A stretch of 16,013 nucleotides of DNA from the NCBI GenBank assembly GCA_937890045.1, contig CALBXV010000293.1:1-16013 (forward strand). The letters are read 5' to 3'. The notes under the pieces were generated by a model that did not search any database, was not told where the DNA came from, and worked only from the letters and a program-made list of their open reading frames with translations. Shown here in pieces: positions 14,425 through 16,013 of the stretch; positions within the stretch are counted from its first letter, which is position 1, and the number at the start of each line of letters is the position of its first letter. The translations under genes were made by a program, and so were the position numbers. This DNA is from an uncultured archaeon. GTDB lineage: Archaea; Thermoproteota; Nitrososphaeria; Nitrososphaerales; CALBXV01.

Positions 14425-14646
14425 ATGGACGGTAAAGTAAAATGGTTTGACCATAAGAAAGGCTATGGATTTGTTGAAGGAGATAATAGAGATTATTTCG
14501 TTCACTATTCAGAAATTCAGAGCGAAGGATATAAAACTCTGAGAGATGGCCAAGAAGTGACATTTGAAGTTGGCGAAGGACAAAAAGGTCCCGTGGCTAA
14601 GAATGTCGTGGCAACCTTTGAAGTCGGTAGCAGTCAAGTAGGTTAG
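14425..14646 (+). CDS. Cold-shock domain protein (CspA family)
   Basis: A 73-residue single OB-fold protein binding single-stranded RNA or DNA, acting as RNA chaperone or antiterminator. It shows the family start [18 protein letters not shown], with RNP1 as KGYGFV (12-17), and RNP2 as DYFVHYSEI (23-31), where the usual form is [27 protein letters not shown] closes the barrel, followed by a short variable tail. An excellent AGGAGA ribosome binding site (14412-14417) lies eight bases before ATG 14425. Length and motifs fit CspA throughout. Viral copies could aid translation of structured transcripts or growth at low temperature; this role is inferred. Confidence 0.95.
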   Translation: MDGKVKWFDHKKGYGFVEGDNRDYFVHYSEIQSEGYKTLRDGQEVTFEVGEGQKGPVAKNVVATFEVGSSQVG

Positions 14647-14656
14647 GAGAAAGACG

Positions 14657-14878
14657 ATGACTGAAGTATTGTGGATATTAGTAGGTGTACTTATTGGAGC
14701 TCCAATTGGATGGATAGGTTGCACAGCTTTAACAGTGAGCAAAGTATCCGATTTGGATTCTGAGATTCAAGACTTAAGAACACAACGTAGATTGTTAAAA
14801 GAAGAATTGTTGAAAGACCAAAGACACGCAAAACCTAAACCAAGAAAAAAGAGGTTTAATCGAACTAAAAGAAAATAA
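14657..14878 (+). CDS. Single-TM protein with coiled coil and basic tail
   Basis: A 73-residue protein with an N-terminal transmembrane helix (VLWILVGVLIGAPIGWIGCTAL, about 4-25), a helical segment VSDLDSEIQDLRTQRRLLKEELL (about 30-52), and a very basic C-terminus (KPKPRKKRFNRTKRK). By the positive-inside rule the tail should be cytoplasmic. AGGAGA (14645-14650) precedes ATG 14657. The N-in or N-out arrangement and the size are compatible with small phage membrane proteins such as inner-membrane lysis factors, but no family is recognised. Genes on both sides are also short, and the stop is followed by a 67-base gap. Confidence 0.68.
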   Translation: MTEVLWILVGVLIGAPIGWIGCTALTVSKVSDLDSEIQDLRTQRRLLKEELLKDQRHAKPKPRKKRFNRTKRK

Positions 14879-14945
14879 AACCTATATATATTATATTTAT
14901 TACCGAAAATATACCAAATAACAAATATTAAGTAGGAGATCTAAA
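14879..14945 (+). other. AT-rich intergenic gap with ribosome binding site
   Basis: A 67-base gap, almost entirely A and T at its start (CCTATATATATTATA). It has no clear -35/-10 pair and no hairpin. It ends in TAGGAGAT (14932-14939), the ribosome binding site that identifies the TTG start at 14946. Confidence 0.6.
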
Positions 14946-15275
14946 TTGACCAATAGTAACTTGGAAAGACTTAGACAAAAGAAACTTCAAAAAGAAGAAC
15001 AATGGAAAAAACTAAGAGAGAAGAGTATGAATGGTCAAGATAGAAAAGACTTAAATGTGATTTTGGAACGAATGGAACAGGCAGATAAAGATAGAGATGA
15101 TATGCATACAGATATCAAATTTATTAAAGAAAATCTGTTCAATCCACACCAAGGCCTATGGGCAGAAGCTAAACAGAATACCCGATTTAGACAAGATACT
15201 AAAAAGTGGCGTACTGTACTTGGCACTGGTGTGATTGGCCTGTTCGTAAAACATATATACGATATGTTTAGCTGA
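14946..15275 (+). CDS. Coiled-coil protein with C-terminal membrane anchor (XhlA-like layout)
   Basis: A 109-residue protein. Start is TTG 14946 with TAGGAGAT six bases upstream. The first 70 residues are highly charged helix (LERLRQKKLQKEEQWKKLREK, then ERMEQADKDRDDMHTDIKFI), followed by NLFNPHQGLWAEAKQN, a basic segment RFRQDTKKW and a C-terminal hydrophobic helix VLGTGVIGLFVKHIYDMF. This order, coiled coil then Trp/basic then one short membrane helix, is that of haemolysin XhlA and related phage holin-associated proteins. The resemblance is architectural only. It is the last gene before the terminator. Confidence 0.72.
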   Translation: MTNSNLERLRQKKLQKEEQWKKLREKSMNGQDRKDLNVILERMEQADKDRDDMHTDIKFIKENLFNPHQGLWAEAKQNTRFRQDTKKWRTVLGTGVIGLFVKHIYDMFS

Positions 15276-15294
15276 TAAATGTAATATATAATTG

Positions 15295-15336
15295 AGGGGA
15301 GCTAATATACCATATACCCCTTTTACCAGCTCCCCT
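15295..15336 (+). repeat. Hairpin 1 after the membrane-protein genes
   Basis: AGGGGAGCT (15295-15303) and AGCTCCCCT (15328-15336) are perfect inverted repeats of 9 bases around a 24-base loop, followed by only a short TTT. Within the loop, CCCCT at 15317-15321 could instead pair with AGGGG (15295-15299). It may act as a weak terminator, a processing site or a stabilising 3' structure ahead of the stronger hairpin. Confidence 0.7.
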
Positions 15337-15342
15337 TTCCCG

Positions 15343-15377
15343 CCCCCTAATTCCCCCCCGAGTTAGGGGGTTTTTCT
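15343..15377 (+). terminator. Intrinsic (rho-independent) terminator
   Basis: CCCCCTAA (15343-15350) pairs with TTAGGGGG (15363-15370), an 8-base perfect stem with a 12-base loop, directly followed by TTTTTCTT. On the opposite strand no T-run follows the stem, so it acts on + strand transcripts. It ends the small-gene unit and marks the base-composition change. Confidence 0.88.
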
Positions 15378-15538
15378 TAAATACGCTTCACAATCTCATT
15401 AAAAACCTTCTAAAAAAATAATTCCGTTATACTTAATAATAGAGAGTGGAACGGAAAGACGACTCCCGACAAATACGAGTCACACTCCCCCAGTTTCACC
15501 CTCAGGCCTCGGTTATGTAATCCTTCCAAAAAACCGGA
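15378..15538 (+). other. Untranslated, hairpin-rich segment between terminator and next ORF
   Basis: No convincing coding frame. ATTCCG (15421-15426) can pair with CGGAAT (15535-15540), or TTCCGTT (15422-15428) with AACGGAA (15450-15456), so two foldings compete. Further short stems are GACTC/GAGTC (15461-15465 with 15477-15481) and CGGTT/AACCG (15510-15514 with 15532-15536). The strand is C-rich compared with upstream. A weak promoter-like TTCACA (15387-15392) and TAAAAA (15411-15416), 18 bases apart, precede it. It may be a 5' leader or a small RNA, or neither; no known RNA family is recognised. Confidence 0.4.
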
Positions 15539-15931
15539 ATGAACATCCCGAGATATATGAGAACCAAAACAAATAGAGATATACTCAATACAATGAGAAA
15601 CCCTGATGCGGAAACAAATAATAATAACACTACAACTAATAGGAAGCATAATGGCCGGACATATCATATCGAAAAGTCCCCTGGCAATGTATATGATCCC
15701 ACTACTGCTTATTCTGGTTATCTTGAAGTGGAACATAGACAAGAAGATATCAAAATGGATAGACTATCTCCTAAAGCAAGTTGGAGTAAATTAATACAAA
15801 ATATCGGGACCCTAATAATAGTACTCATTAAATTAGGATGGACCTATATAAGATACGGCCCCCATCATAAAAACATAAGTACTAAAACCTTTGAGCCGAT
15901 AGAAGATCCAATCGATGAAACGTGTAAGTAA
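15539..15931 (+). CDS. Possible protein with C-terminal membrane helix (130 codons)
   Basis: ATG 15539 opens 130 codons with no clear ribosome binding site. The first half is polar, Asn/Thr-rich (AETNNNNTTTNRK), and residues about 84-100 (LIQNIGTLIIVLIKLGW) form a hydrophobic helix, then a polar tail. From about base 15660 the frame shows G-rich first and A/T-rich third codon positions as expected for coding in this genome; the earlier part does not, so an internal start (for example ATG 15755, giving 58 residues) is possible. The +1 frame from ATG 15651 (AGGA upstream) to 15794 encodes an alternative 47-residue single-TM peptide. Function unknown. Confidence 0.42.
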   Translation: MNIPRYMRTKTNRDILNTMRNPDAETNNNNTTTNRKHNGRTYHIEKSPGNVYDPTTAYSGYLEVEHRQEDIKMDRLSPKASWSKLIQNIGTLIIVLIKLGWTYIRYGPHHKNISTKTFEPIEDPIDETCK

Positions 15932-15940
15932 GAATTCTAA

Positions 15941-16013
15941 TTGTGTAAGAAAATAGTGAGATTAAAAGAATTGAAAAATGTATATAAAACAAAAGTAAGT
16001 AAAAGAATGGTAA
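15941..16013 (+). CDS. Possible start of a further gene (3' partial)
   Basis: TTG at 15941 or GTG at 15956, in the same frame, is open to the window end and encodes a basic stretch (MRLKELKNVYKTKVSKRMV from the GTG). No strong ribosome binding site is seen. With only 24 codons visible, this may be a real small gene or chance. Confidence 0.25.
   Translation, partial: MCKKIVRLKELKNVYKTKVSKRMV

Noticed and set aside
13876..14742. Open frames on the minus strand across the small-gene region (also near 3058-3327, 6488-6766, 9343-9609, 12895-13227 and 15410-15742)
   Set aside because: They lie opposite well-supported + strand genes, lack plausible ribosome binding sites and have Leu/Phe/Ser-rich products typical of antisense readings of AT-rich coding DNA.
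1..16013. tRNA genes, CRISPR arrays, insertion sequences and long direct repeats
   Set aside because: Looked for on both strands by eye; no T-loop consensus, spaced repeat series, transposase or paired terminal repeats were seen.

Overview
The window reads as part of the genome of a tailed phage, or a very similar mobile element, of an environmental (probably aquatic) bacterium. It is strongly AT-rich. All supported genes lie on the + strand and are packed with stop/start overlaps, with frequent TTG or GTG starts. There is no housekeeping or ribosomal gene, and many very small proteins are encoded. No terminase, capsid, tail or polymerase gene is in view, so the viral assignment is inference from gene style and from the mix of a glycan island with an HNH-like zinc protein, a cold-shock protein and small membrane proteins.

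Region 1 (start to about 11.4 kb) is one uninterrupted, translationally coupled glycan operon. It opens with GDP-L-fucose synthase (5' end outside the window) and GDP-mannose 4,6-dehydratase, followed by a short RmlC-like cupin and a short RmlD-like reductase. Two paralogous glycosyltransferases come next; the first has a broken DxD motif and is fused to a C-terminal methyltransferase. Two more GT-A-like proteins, a DegT-family PLP aminotransferase, a 134-residue helical protein of unknown role, a GT-B-like glycosyltransferase, a SAM methyltransferase and a family 2 glycosyltransferase follow. A small conserved-looking protein closes the unit. Together they could turn host GDP-mannose into one or more 6-deoxy or amino-6-deoxy sugars, attach them and methylate the product. 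The target (virion surface, phage DNA or host envelope) cannot be read from the sequence.

Region 2 (about 11.4 to 13.2 kb) begins with a sigma70-like promoter. It encodes a small basic protein, a lipoprotein, a second promoter-like element, a 20-codon ORF, an acidic protein, and an HTH plus HNH-like protein whose zinc cysteines are kept but whose catalytic histidines are lost.

Region 3 (about 13.2 to 15.3 kb) is a run of small genes, several membrane-associated: a 29-residue single-TM peptide, a two-TM coiled-coil protein with a plausible internal start, a cold-shock protein, a TM protein with a basic tail, and a coiled-coil protein with a C-terminal membrane anchor. A lysis or envelope module is possible but unproven.

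Region 4 (about 15.29 kb to the end) starts with two consecutive hairpins, the second a clear intrinsic terminator. A C-rich, hairpin-rich untranslated segment follows, where the strong G-over-C bias of the + strand disappears. After it come a 130-codon ORF with overlapping frames and the possible start of a further gene cut by the window edge.
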